A stretch of DNA of 46,584 bases from an uncultured Alphaproteobacteria bacterium (GTDB taxonomy: Bacteria; Pseudomonadota; Alphaproteobacteria; RF32; CAG-239): contig CALXUM010000012.1 of assembly GCA_944391685.1 (NCBI GenBank), forward strand, positions 1-46,584. The letters are read 5' to 3'. Each line of letters begins with the position of its first letter. Positions within the stretch are counted from its first letter, which is position 1. The translations under genes were made by a program, and so were the position numbers. The notes beneath the pieces were generated by a model. The model did not search any database, had not been told where the DNA came from, and worked only from the letters and a program-made list of their open reading frames with translations. This document shows positions 14,996 through 23,371 of the stretch, piece after piece.

Positions 14996-17900
14996 TTATG
15001 CGACCTTGGCATCAAAGCAAACCGATGCTCCTTCAATATCTGCCGTGGTGCCGGCGGCACAAGTATTATCAACCTTAACAGCCAACACCTGCTCGGCAAC
15101 ATAGCTTTTGTTTTCTTCCAAAGCTTGAGCCAACTCGGCGTCATTGGTTGAATAACAAAGCTCTATGCGGTCAGAAATATTGAAGTCTTTGTCTTTGCGC
15201 AAGGTTTGGACCAAACGAACAAAGTCTCTTGCCATGCCTTCTCTTTTGAGAGTATCGGTAACGTTTGTATCAAGCATGACAACGGCCTTATTATCAGCAA
15301 AAGATTTGCCGGCAACGCCGTCCTTCATTTCCAGACGAACCTCAAACAAGTCAGGTGTGAGAGTTTTGCCGCCAATGCTCAAAGTGCCATCTGCGTTTAG
15401 CTCCCATTTTCCTTGTTTGTAGGCTGCCATGACTGCTCCCATGTCTTTGCCTAATGCCTTGCCCAAAAGCGGGGTGTACAGATAAATCTTTTTCTCGGCA
15501 TAGGTGCTTAAGTTTTGGTCAAACTTAACCTCTTTAACATTAAGCTCATCTTTGACAATTTCTTGGTATGCCTGACCAAACTCATGACCGACAACAGTTA
15601 AGCTGGCCAAGGGCAAACGATTGCGAAGGTTCTTCTCCTCACGAATGAACTTGGCAGCAGAACATAAATCCTGCAAGAAGTCCATTTCCTCAACCAATTT
15701 GTTGTCAGCCTTGATTTCTGAAAGAAGAGGATAGTCAGCCAAGTGAACACTCTCTTGGCCGGTTAAATTCTTATATACATACTCAGAAACAAACGGCATT
15801 AACGGAGCGATGATTTTGCTCAAATTTACCAAAACCGTGTACAAAACATCAAAAGCCTGTGGATCACCTTCCCAAAAACGATCACGACTACGGCGAATGT
15901 ACCAGTTGTTTAAAATCTCCATGAACGAGGCAATCTCGTTGGTGGCAACGGCAACATCATAATTCTCAATGCCCGATTTGACAACTAAAGACAAATGCTT
16001 GAGCTTGGAGAGAATGTAGTTGTCTATGGCCTCGGTCGAAGAATAAACCTCTTTGGCTTGATATTCCTCAGCATTAGCATAAAGAGTGAAGAAATAAAAG
16101 GCATTCCACAACGGGATTTGAGCAACGCGAGCGGCCTTGGCAATCTCTTTACCCTCTTTATCAACCGCAAGGTTGCCTCCTTTAAGAACCGGAGAAGACA
16201 CCAAAAACCAACGTAAAGTATCTGAACCGATGGTATCTAAAACCTCATTGGGATCAGGGTAGTTCTTTAAGCGTTTGGAGAGTTTTTGCCCTCCCTCAGC
16301 CATAAGCAAACCGGTACAAATACAGTTTTTGAATGCCGGACGATTATGCAATGCCGTAGACAATACGGTTAAGGTATAAAACCAACCGCGGGTTTGGTCC
16401 ATGGCCTCAACAATAAAGTCTGCCGGGAAATGGCTCTCAAACCATTCTTTGTTCTCAAACGGATAATGAACCTGAGCATAAGGCATGGAACCACTTTCAA
16501 ACCAGCAGTCAAACACATCACCGACGCGGTGCATCATGCTTTGTCCGGACGGATCATCCGGGTTGGGATAAACAACTTCATCAATATATGGCTTGTGCAG
16601 ATTTTTAACATCAAAGCCCGTTTTTTCCTTAATTTCAGCAACAGAGCCAAAAACATCTATACGCGGAAACTTGGGATTATCTGACTTCCATACCGGAATT
16701 GGCGTACCCCAAAAACGATTGCGGGAAATTGACCAATCTCTGGCACCTTCAAGCCATTTGCCGAAACGACCGTCTTTGATATGCTCCGGCACCCAATTGA
16801 TTTGTTGGTTGTTTTTGACCATGTCATCACGAAAATCCGTAACCTTTACAAACCAGCTTGACATTGCTTTATAAATCAACGGAGTGTCCGTTCTCCAACA
16901 GAAAGGATAAGAGTGAGTGTATTGCTCTTTTTTGACAAGAAGGCCGTTTTCTTTGAGCCATTGCATTATCGGCTCATTGGTTTCAAAAACCTGTTTCCCT
17001 TCATAATCAGGAACTTCAGAAGTAAATTTGCCGGCCTCGTCAACAGGGCAAACAACCGGAAAATTTTCATCATATGCACGACAAACATCAAAGTCGTCTT
17101 GACCAAAACCGGGGGCAATGTGAACAACGCCGGTACCGTCTTCAGTTGAAACAAACTCTCCGCTTAAAACCTTGAAGGCTCCCTTGTCTTTTAGGTGTTT
17201 GAAGTAAGGAAACATTGGTTCATAGCTTAGACCTACTAACTCAGAACCTTTCAAAGAACCAACTTTTACCGCGTGTTCCAATTGTTTTTTATAGCGTCCA
17301 AGCAAAGCTTCTGCCAAAATGTATTTTTGGCCGTCTTCCTCCATCACGGCGTAGTCAATATCTTTGCCTACGGCTAACATCAAGTTAGAGGGAAGTGTCC
17401 AAGGGGTGGTGGTCCACACCAAAATCTTCATTCCGTTTTCAAGTTTGAACATTACGGTGATGGCATTGTCGGTTTTGTCTTGATAACCTTGGTTTACTTC
17501 AAAGTTAGATAAGGGGGTTTCAGCAGCCCAGGAATATGGCAAAACGCGATAATCCTCATAAACCAAGCCTTTATCATAAAGCTGTTTGAAGTTTGAAATG
17601 ACACTTTCCATAAAAGAAAGATCCATGGTTTTATAGTCATGGTTAAAGTCAACCCAGCGGCCGATGCGTTTGAACATATCAACCCAAATGCCTGAATATT
17701 TGAGTACATCTGAACGGCAAAAGTCATTAAACTTTTCAACCCCAAATTCCTCAATTTGTTTGCGGCCGGAAACACCAAGCTGTTTTTCGGCAGACATTTC
17801 TGCCGGAAGACCATGGCAGTCCCATCCCAAACGACGTTCAACCTTTTTGCCGTTCATGGTTTGAAAGCGGGCAACAACGTCTTTGACATATGACACCATG

Positions 17901-18085
17901 ATATGTCCATAGTGAGGAGTGCCGTTGGCAAACGGAGGGCCGTCATAAAACACAAACTCCGCCGCACCGTCACGATTGTGAACGGATTTTTCAAATGTTT
18001 TATCTTCTTCCCAAAAGCGGAGGACTTCTTTTTCGACCTCAACAAAGTCAGGCTTAGCCTTAACATCAGCATAATGTTTTGTCAT
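14996..18085 (-). CDS. ileS: Isoleucyl-tRNA synthetase, type 2
   Basis: Class I synthetase of 1029 residues that charges tRNA-Ile. The HIGH motif is 'GPPFANGTPHYGH' (His58 to His61), the editing domain includes 'LVWTTTPWTLPSNL' and 'GTGVVHIAPGFGQDD', and the KMSKS loop reads 'GGQKLSKRLKNYPDP' (about residue 600). 'KRLKNYPDP' rather than the bacterial 'KSLGNVxxP' and the absence of the C-terminal zinc-finger found in type 1 point to the eukaryote-like type 2 lineage. That form often resists mupirocin. The protein is full length with no frameshift. The gene stands alone, with a long leader that holds an inverted repeat (see the leader entry). Confidence 0.94.
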   Translation of the reverse strand: MTKHYADVKAKPDFVEVEKEVLRFWEEDKTFEKSVHNRDGAAEFVFYDGPPFANGTPHYGHIMVSYVKDVVARFQTMNGKKVERRLGWDCHGLPAEMSAEKQLGVSGRKQIEEFGVEKFNDFCRSDVLKYSGIWVDMFKRIGRWVDFNHDYKTMDLSFMESVISNFKQLYDKGLVYEDYRVLPYSWAAETPLSNFEVNQGYQDKTDNAITVMFKLENGMKILVWTTTPWTLPSNLMLAVGKDIDYAVMEEDGQKYILAEALLGRYKKQLEHAVKVGSLKGSELVGLSYEPMFPYFKHLKDKGAFKVLSGEFVSTEDGTGVVHIAPGFGQDDFDVCRAYDENFPVVCPVDEAGKFTSEVPDYEGKQVFETNEPIMQWLKENGLLVKKEQYTHSYPFCWRTDTPLIYKAMSSWFVKVTDFRDDMVKNNQQINWVPEHIKDGRFGKWLEGARDWSISRNRFWGTPIPVWKSDNPKFPRIDVFGSVAEIKEKTGFDVKNLHKPYIDEVVYPNPDDPSGQSMMHRVGDVFDCWFESGSMPYAQVHYPFENKEWFESHFPADFIVEAMDQTRGWFYTLTVLSTALHNRPAFKNCICTGLLMAEGGQKLSKRLKNYPDPNEVLDTIGSDTLRWFLVSSPVLKGGNLAVDKEGKEIAKAARVAQIPLWNAFYFFTLYANAEEYQAKEVYSSTEAIDNYILSKLKHLSLVVKSGIENYDVAVATNEIASFMEILNNWYIRRSRDRFWEGDPQAFDVLYTVLVNLSKIIAPLMPFVSEYVYKNLTGQESVHLADYPLLSEIKADNKLVEEMDFLQDLCSAAKFIREEKNLRNRLPLASLTVVGHEFGQAYQEIVKDELNVKEVKFDQNLSTYAEKKIYLYTPLLGKALGKDMGAVMAAYKQGKWELNADGTLSIGGKTLTPDLFEVRLEMKDGVAGKSFADNKAVVMLDTNVTDTLKREGMARDFVRLVQTLRKDKDFNISDRIELCYSTNDAELAQALEENKSYVAEQVLAVKVDNTCAAGTTADIEGASVCFDAKVA

Positions 18086-18134
18086 TTTAATACCTTATTA
18101 TTATTTAAGTAATGAAAACTGAAAATTGGTTAAA

Positions 18135-18210
18135 TTATGTGCAAGCAAAATAACATCCCCCTAGGGGATAATAATGCTAATGATGCATATGTTGAAAAAA
18201 TTGCACATAA
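18135..18210 (-). promoter_or_regulatory. Structured leader candidate upstream of ileS
   Basis: Perfect 10-bp inverted repeat TTATGTGCAA (18135-18144) / TTGCACATAA (18201-18210) with 56 bp between. Within it lies a second hairpin, minus strand ATCCCC-TAG-GGGGAT (18155-18169). Both are in the minus-strand region 50-125 nt before the ileS ATG, so an mRNA leader structure or an operator is possible. No T-box, specifier loop or leader peptide was recognised. The remaining 18086-18351 is AT-rich and holds no gene I can support. Confidence 0.4.
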
Positions 18211-18351
18211 ATATCTCTCTTTGTAATCTAAATTCGCCGTTTAAGATAATACAACATAACAGGTGAGTCAACCGTATTTTTGCATTGATTTTTCATTTAA
18301 TTACCTTTATGGTATTTTTATAAAATATAATTATTTTAAAATTATTCGATT

Positions 18352-18696
18352 ATGGAAAATTTACCCATCGTTTGCTTGTGTATATGTACTCTTGTTGGTA
18401 TTTATACTGCCATTATGGTGTTTTATTTTTGTCAAAAAGGAAGTACCGGAGGAAAAAGTTTGTCCATATTGGAATTGATCCATTTGTGCTTTGCTCTTGC
18501 CACCGGATTGTATTTTCTTTTGACAAGTGGTTTTCGTTTTGCTTTTGCCTCTGTGGTATTGTATGTAACCGTAATGTTTTTATTCGGAATGTTGGGGTTT
18601 ATTATCTTTGCTATCTATGATTATGTTAAATTCTTATCTTATATGAAAGATAGGATAAAAAAATCAAAGTCTCTTTTATGTAAAAAAGAAACCTAA
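18352..18696 (+). CDS. Small membrane protein, 114 aa
   Basis: Unknown inner-membrane protein with three hydrophobic helices (about residues 6-27, 41-60 and 63-90) and a Lys-rich C-terminus, hence probably a cytoplasmic tail. There is no Shine-Dalgarno site: the 20 nt before the ATG are AAAATTATT-type. Upstream TTG-N19-TACCTTTA (about 18279-18308) looks like the Bacteroidetes promoter rather than a sigma70 one. The gene ends at a strong terminator shared with anmK. No homology was recognised, and it could be a recent acquisition; see the two other SD-less small genes at 21277 and 21603. Confidence 0.6.
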   Translation: MENLPIVCLCICTLVGIYTAIMVFYFCQKGSTGGKSLSILELIHLCFALATGLYFLLTSGFRFAFASVVLYVTVMFLFGMLGFIIFAIYDYVKFLSYMKDRIKKSKSLLCKKET

Positions 18697-18703
18697 GTAC
18701 TTA

Positions 18704-18731
18704 AAAACCTGCTTTTGCAAAAGCAGGTTTT
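18704..18731. terminator. Terminator between convergent genes
   Basis: Near-perfect palindrome AAAACCTGCTTTT-GC-AAAAGCAGGTTTT followed by T-rich sequence. It lies between the 114-residue gene (plus) and anmK (minus) and likely serves both. Confidence 0.85.
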
Positions 18732-18733
18732 AA

Positions 18734-19816
18734 TTATTTTTCAAACACCTCTCCGCAGATACAAGGTTCCGGTACTCCGGTGGTAAAAGGGTATGATGTC
18801 GGCATTAAATTAAGTCTTCTTACGGCCAAAAAAGCATAAGCCTGAGCCTCTACAGACGAAGAGTTTAACCCTATATCCTCTCCTGTTTTGACAGTGATAG
18901 AATCTAGCTTTTGACGCAAAAATCTCAACAATGTCGGATTTTTGGCTCCTCCTCCACAAACTATTATTTCTGATGGTTGTTCGGGAACATAGTCCTTAAT
19001 TGCTTTTGTTGCTGCCGCAGCAACAAAAGATGTTACTGTGGCGGCACCATCTTCCAAATTTAATCCCTCTAAGTGCTCAAGTTTGTCTTTGAAAATATTT
19101 TTTGCGGCAATTTTAGGAGGAGTAATTTTAAGATATTTGTCCCGCAATAAGGAATTTAGCACATCTTCATTAACTTTACCCAATGCAGCCAAACGTCCGT
19201 TATAATCCATGTGTTGCCCACCATGCTTAAATACCCAATAATTAATTACATTATTACCGGGGCCGGAATCAAAAGCCAACATCTCTCCGTTTGAACCTAT
19301 CCAAGTTAAAGTTGTAACACCTCCAATATCTAAAAAAACCAGTGGCTTAGTGAGTTTTTGTGCCAAAGCCATGTGATAAACCGCAGTTAAAGGTCCCCCA
19401 AATCCTCCTGATGATATATCTGCAGCCGGAAAACGACTAACGACTTTGGTTGAACATAAGTCAGCCAATAGCTTCCCATCACCAACCTGGTATAAAGGAT
19501 TGGGAATTATGGTATGTCCACAAAAACCTATGACATCGGGTCTAAGAGAATAAGAATCTTGCATTTCTTTAACTATTGAAGCATTAAAATTTGTGAACTC
19601 ATTTTCAATGGCTTTTTTTTGAGCATGGTTCATAAATTCTTGATATTCATGCAAAAAATTTAAAGATTCTCGCAAATTGTCATCAAAAGGAAAATCTTGG
19701 GTAGGTCCAAACTCAAATACGTCAACTCCGTCGGTTTTTATGATGGCTGCACTAACGCCGTCAAGCGATGAACCACTAACCAGACCTAAAGCGTAACAAC
19801 CTTTTATTAAATCCAT
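18734..19816 (-). CDS. anmK: Anhydro-N-acetylmuramic acid kinase
   Basis: Sugar kinase (ASKHA fold) that phosphorylates and opens 1,6-anhydro-MurNAc during peptidoglycan recycling. The diagnostic 'GLVSGSSLDGVSAAII' is at residues 11-26, followed by 'GFCGHTIIPNP', 'PLVFLDIGGVTTLTW' and 'AFDSGPGNNVINYW', and the C-terminal 'IIVCGGGAKNPTLLRFL' and 'SSVEAQAYAFLA'. Full length (360). It complements other wall-turnover genes in this window (mltA and the dipeptidase). No MurQ or MurU lies next to it. It is transcribed alone and convergent with the 114-residue gene. Confidence 0.93.
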   Translation of the reverse strand: MDLIKGCYALGLVSGSSLDGVSAAIIKTDGVDVFEFGPTQDFPFDDNLRESLNFLHEYQEFMNHAQKKAIENEFTNFNASIVKEMQDSYSLRPDVIGFCGHTIIPNPLYQVGDGKLLADLCSTKVVSRFPAADISSGGFGGPLTAVYHMALAQKLTKPLVFLDIGGVTTLTWIGSNGEMLAFDSGPGNNVINYWVFKHGGQHMDYNGRLAALGKVNEDVLNSLLRDKYLKITPPKIAAKNIFKDKLEHLEGLNLEDGAATVTSFVAAAATKAIKDYVPEQPSEIIVCGGGAKNPTLLRFLRQKLDSITVKTGEDIGLNSSSVEAQAYAFLAVRRLNLMPTSYPFTTGVPEPCICGEVFEK

Positions 19817-19910
19817 AACAAAAAATCTAACTCCTTTATTGCATTGCTAAAATATTATGCTAATATGCGTTAAAATTTGGTTAGAAATACAATTTTTAAG
19901 GAAAGGTACA

Positions 19911-21161
19911 ATGTCAAAATTTAAGTCTTTGTTTTTAAATATCATGGTTGAACGCGGTTTTTATAACCAATGCACAAATGACCAGGGATTTGATGAGTAT
20001 TTGTACCAATGTGAAAAGGCAGGCACGCCTGCCGTTGGCTATTTAGGTTCAGACCCAACCGGAGACAGTTTGCATGTGGGGCATATTGTACCTTTGATGA
20101 TGTTGCGTTGGTTTCAAAAATGCGGACATAAACCGTTAACTTTAGTGGGAGGAGCAACCGCGAGAATCGGCGATCCTTCCGGAAAAGATAAATTACGTCC
20201 TTTTTTGAGTGAAGAAACTCTGGCTCATAATATTAAAGGACTTAAAAAATCTTTCGGTAAATTCTTAAAATTCGGTGATGGTAAGAATGATGCCGTAATG
20301 GTTGATAACTGGGATTGGTTTAAGGATATTAACTATTTGGCTTTTTTGCGTGATATAGGAACATATTATTCAGTTAACAGAATGCTTACCATGGATAGTG
20401 TCAGAACTCGTTTGGAACGTGAACAACCCATGAGTTTTTTGGAATTTAACTATATGTTGTTGCAAGGGTATGACTTTTGTGAATTGTTCCAAAAATTTGG
20501 CTGCAGGGCTCAAATTGCCGGTTCTGATCAGTGGGGAAATATTGTTTCGGGAACAGAACTCGGACGTCGCAAATATGACGTAGAGCTTTTTGGTTTTACC
20601 AGTCCGATTATTACTGACGCATCTGGCAAAAAGATGGGCAAATCAGAGGGAAATGCCGTGTGGATTAATGAAGAAAAGCTTTCTGCTTATGATTATTATC
20701 AATATTTTCGTAATATTGGTGATACCGAGGTAAGCAAATGTTTGCGAATATACACAGATTTGCCGATGGATGAAGTTTGTCGTTTAGAGGCATTAAAAGA
20801 TCAAGAGATTAATGAAGCTAAAAAGATATTGGCCTTTGAAGCAACCAAAATTTGCCGTGGCGAAGAAGAAGCCAAGAAGGCTCAAGAAACTGCCGTTAAA
20901 ACTTTTGAACAGGGAGTTGCAGGCGGAGATTTGCCGCAAATAAACGGTACTGAAGGTTTGGGGATTTTAGATGCCTTTTTGCAAATGGGTTTTGTTGAAA
21001 GTAAGGGTGAGGCCCGCAGATTAATCAAACAAAATGGTTTGAAGCTTAATGACAAACCCGTGACAGATGAAAATTATCGTTTGAAGGCTGATGACTTTAT
21101 TGACGGACAAGCCAAAATATCTCAAGGTAAGAAAAAACACGGTTTAATTAAAATAAGTTAA
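19911..21161 (+). CDS. tyrS: Tyrosyl-tRNA synthetase
   Basis: Class I synthetase charging tRNA-Tyr; 416 residues. I chose ATG at 19911 because AAGGAAAGG lies just upstream and the sequence from there (MSKFKSLFLNIMVERGFYNQC) is a normal start; the longer frame from 19857 has no ribosome site. The HIGH-like motif is 'GSDPTGDSLHVGHI', the tyrosine-binding region includes 'YMLLQGYDFCELFQ' and 'IAGSDQWGNI', and the KMSKS motif is 'KMGKSEGNAVWI'. The C-terminal S4 domain is intact ('FVESKGEARRLIKQNGLKLND'). No regulatory leader was recognised. Confidence 0.95.
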   Translation: MSKFKSLFLNIMVERGFYNQCTNDQGFDEYLYQCEKAGTPAVGYLGSDPTGDSLHVGHIVPLMMLRWFQKCGHKPLTLVGGATARIGDPSGKDKLRPFLSEETLAHNIKGLKKSFGKFLKFGDGKNDAVMVDNWDWFKDINYLAFLRDIGTYYSVNRMLTMDSVRTRLEREQPMSFLEFNYMLLQGYDFCELFQKFGCRAQIAGSDQWGNIVSGTELGRRKYDVELFGFTSPIITDASGKKMGKSEGNAVWINEEKLSAYDYYQYFRNIGDTEVSKCLRIYTDLPMDEVCRLEALKDQEINEAKKILAFEATKICRGEEEAKKAQETAVKTFEQGVAGGDLPQINGTEGLGILDAFLQMGFVESKGEARRLIKQNGLKLNDKPVTDENYRLKADDFIDGQAKISQGKKKHGLIKIS

Positions 21162-21211
21162 ATTTTTGTATATCTTAGGGTAGAGATGATTTGTTGTGTG
21201 TAGTTTGTTTT

Positions 21212-21247
21212 TAAATTTGTAATACTTAAAACTAATGATAAATTTGT
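21212..21247 (+). promoter_or_regulatory. Bacteroidetes-like promoter candidate
   Basis: TTTG (21217-21220) followed by 19 bp and TAAATTTG (21240-21247) matches the TTTG-N19-TAnnTTTG form of Bacteroidetes, about 30 nt before the SD-less gene at 21277. Poor match to sigma70. AT-rich DNA gives frequent matches by chance. Confidence 0.3.
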
Positions 21248-21276
21248 TAGTGTTAACTAATTAAAAACAAATTACT

Positions 21277-21501
21277 ATGTCTCAAATCAGAATAAAAATT
21301 ACAAAAGTTAAGCGAACCAGAGATCTTTTTATTTGTTTCTTTGGAGAGGAAAAGCACCAAATGGCAATTTGTATTGATATGTACCAAACCAGTGGTGTCG
21401 TTCCTAAAGAAGGTATGGAATTGGTTTTTACTCAATATCCTACAAAAGAAAAATATCTTACAAGTTTGTGGATCGGAAGCAAACGGATTGCTGAGTTCTG
21501 A
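21277..21501 (+). CDS. Small hypothetical protein (SD-less), 74 aa
   Basis: Predicted small beta-rich protein with 'LFICFFGEEKHQMAICIDMY' and 'VPKEGMELVFTQYPTKEKYL'. A loosely similar pattern (FF-x-Gly, then 'PK-x-G-x-x-L') occurs in the gene at 21603, so they may be distant paralogues. The 5' context 'AAATTACT-ATG' lacks a Shine-Dalgarno site. A hairpin terminator follows the stop directly, so the gene is transcribed alone. No family recognised; small size makes the call moderate, but gene-sized spacing and terminators on both small genes support it. Confidence 0.6.
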   Translation: MSQIRIKITKVKRTRDLFICFFGEEKHQMAICIDMYQTSGVVPKEGMELVFTQYPTKEKYLTSLWIGSKRIAEF

Positions 21502-21508
21502 TGACCTT

Positions 21509-21545
21509 AAAAAAGCCTTACTTTATAAAAAGTCAGGCTTTTTTG
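21509..21545 (+). terminator. Terminator of the 74-aa gene
   Basis: Stem AAAAAAGCCT / AGGCTTTTTT, with an inner ACTTTATAAAAAGT segment that can also pair, followed by poly-T. It begins 8 nt after the stop codon. Confidence 0.82.
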
Positions 21546-21602
21546 GTTGATGTTTTAAAATTCATGTGCTATGCAACTTTAGCAAACTAAAATTTATAAA
21601 TT

Positions 21603-21824
21603 ATGATACGCACAGCTATTATTGAGAAGGTAATGACAAGTAATTACTACTATACTTGTTTTTTTGATGGTGGACAGACTACTATTGAAATCCCCAAGGG
21701 AAGATTTTCTTTGAATAAACTTCCTAGACCCAAAAAAGGAGATAAGCTTACTATTGTTCAAGAAAACGGACAAACATCCTTGTTTATTAATAATAAAGAA
21801 CTTAAAAGTACACAAAACCTTTAG
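21603..21824 (+). CDS. Small hypothetical protein (SD-less), 73 aa
   Basis: Small Lys-rich beta-type protein: 'YYYTCFFDGGQTTIEIPKGRFSL' and 'PKKGDKLTIVQENGQTSLFINNKEL'. It could be an OB- or SH3-like mini barrel, but no family is certain. The 'FF-x-GG' and 'PKKGDKL' segments echo the upstream 74-residue gene, suggesting an old duplication. The ATG follows AAATTTATAAATT without a ribosome site, as in the other two small genes of this region. A terminator follows the stop at once. Confidence 0.6.
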   Translation: MIRTAIIEKVMTSNYYYTCFFDGGQTTIEIPKGRFSLNKLPRPKKGDKLTIVQENGQTSLFINNKELKSTQNL

Positions 21825-21854
21825 CCTTGGTAAAAACCAAGGCTTTTATTTTTT
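21823..21854 (+). terminator. Terminator of the 73-aa gene
   Basis: Stem AGCCTTGG / CCAAGGCT with TAAAAA loop and a long T-rich tail, overlapping the stop codon. Confidence 0.85.
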
Positions 21855-21920
21855 AAGGCTTGATATTTTAATAAATACTTCTTAAATTTATCGTTAGTTG
21901 CCTAATTGTTGTGAGGTGTT

Positions 21921-22373
21921 ATGCAAGATAATCTGCCAGAATTAAGAGATATTCATTTACCTGACGGAGTTTCCGCTTTCCCGCCGGCCTATGGTTGGTG
22001 GGTAATTTTAGGCGGAATTGTTGCAGTTTGTTTACTTTTATGGATTGTGGCAATTGTTCGTAAAAAATCAAAAAAACTCTATGCCTTACATTTGCTCAAA
22101 AAAATATATTCAGCAAATAATGTGGCTTCAGCAGTGGAAATGTCGGCAATCTTAAGGAGAATTTGTGTTTATAAATACCAAAATGCGGCAGCCCTATTCG
22201 GCCAAGAGTGGATTGATTTTCTTAATCAACATTGCAAAACAAAATTGCAGGGAAATGTGGCTGATTTACTCATAAATGCACCCTATGTCCCCCATGATAC
22301 AAAAAAATATGGAGCTGATGATGTGGCAAGCTTAAGATTGTTTTGCCAAAAGTGGATAGGAGAAAATTTATGA
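21921..22373 (+). CDS. DUF4381 membrane protein of the Bat operon
   Basis: A 150-residue protein whose N-terminus 'LPELRDIHLPDGVSAFPPAYGWW' is typical of DUF4381 proteins, followed by one membrane helix (about 26-47: VILGGIVAVCLLLWIVAIV) and a cytoplasmic helical domain with 'LRRICVYKYQ' and 'ALFGQEWIDFLNQH'. GAGGTG precedes the ATG. It leads a four-gene set with vWA and BatD proteins, joined by ATGA overlaps. Members of this set are linked to aerotolerance or envelope quality control in other bacteria. MoxR and DUF58, usually upstream in such operons, are absent here. Confidence 0.8.
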   Translation: MQDNLPELRDIHLPDGVSAFPPAYGWWVILGGIVAVCLLLWIVAIVRKKSKKLYALHLLKKIYSANNVASAVEMSAILRRICVYKYQNAAALFGQEWIDFLNQHCKTKLQGNVADLLINAPYVPHDTKKYGADDVASLRLFCQKWIGENL

Positions 22374-23371
22374 TTTATTTTGCCTCTCCATATGCTTTAA
22401 GTTTGTTGTTTTTACCTTTTTTGCTGCATTATATTTTGCCACCAATTAAAGGTTTGCATGGTGATGCTTTGCGAATCCCCTTTATTGATGATTTGGAAAA
22501 GATTTCCATTAAATCCGGCAGTATTTGGAATGTAGGAAAAAATGCAGCAGATTACGGATTATCAAAAAAATTTTGGTTTTTATTTTTGGTTTGGTTTTTG
22601 TTAGTGTTGGCAGCTGCCAGACCACAAAAAATCGGAGAACCTATACGTTTACAAAATAACAGTCGCGATATTATGTTGGTGTTGGATATATCAACTTCTA
22701 TGCTGCAACCTGATTTTGCCTTTCGCGGGCAAAGAATAGACCGTTTGACTGCGGTAAAAAAGACTGCCTCTGATTTTATAAAAAAAAGAGCTAATGACAG
22801 AGTTGGACTTATTTTGTTTGGAACAAGAGCTTATATGCAAGCTCCTCTTACTTTTGATAAAAATTCGGTAGATGAGATTTTATGGTCAATGCAGGCAGGA
22901 ATGGCAGGTGATTCAACCAGTATCGGTGATGCTTTAGGCTTAGCTCTTAAGAATCTAAAAGATGATAAAGATATCGAAAACAAGGTTATCATTCTTTTAA
23001 CGGACGGTGAAAACAATGACGGAAGCTTATCTCTAGCACAAGCTATTAAATTGGCAAAAGATGAAGGAATAAAAACTTATACCATCGGCGTGGGCAGCCG
23101 CGACACATTTTTCGGACTTTTGCTGGGACAAGCCAGAGGTGTTGATGAAAAAGGCTTGAGCGATTTAGCAAAAGCAACCGACGGTGAATATTTTAGAGCT
23201 GAAAATACGACCTCTTTGCAAAAAATTTATAATGCTATTGACCAGCTGGAACCAAGCTCACAAGATGAACAGTTTATAAGAGAAACAAAAGAATTGTATT
23301 ATATCCCTTTATTGGTAGCTATATTTCTTGGTATGATTTTGGCCGTAAAATTACGGAGGATTGAGGGATGA
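22370..23371 (+). CDS. batA: BatA-like vWA domain membrane protein
   Basis: A 333-residue inner-membrane protein. N-terminal helix at 8-24 (YALSLLFLPFLLHYIL), a second helix at 68-83, then a von Willebrand A domain with an intact MIDAS 'LVLDISTSM' (Asp106, Ser108, Ser110) and 'ILLTDGENNDG'; a C-terminal helix follows (about 305-325). I chose the ATG at 22370, since it has AGGAG and overlaps the previous stop by 4 nt. Such proteins scaffold membrane complexes, typically with MoxR-type ATPases. The vWA domain faces the periplasm. Confidence 0.88.
   Translation: MIYFASPYALSLLFLPFLLHYILPPIKGLHGDALRIPFIDDLEKISIKSGSIWNVGKNAADYGLSKKFWFLFLVWFLLVLAAARPQKIGEPIRLQNNSRDIMLVLDISTSMLQPDFAFRGQRIDRLTAVKKTASDFIKKRANDRVGLILFGTRAYMQAPLTFDKNSVDEILWSMQAGMAGDSTSIGDALGLALKNLKDDKDIENKVIILLTDGENNDGSLSLAQAIKLAKDEGIKTYTIGVGSRDTFFGLLLGQARGVDEKGLSDLAKATDGEYFRAENTTSLQKIYNAIDQLEPSSQDEQFIRETKELYYIPLLVAIFLGMILAVKLRRIEG

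Noticed and set aside
18135..18210. T-box riboswitch before ileS
   Set aside because: No conserved T-box core or specifier loop was found; the repeat is reported only as a generic structured leader.
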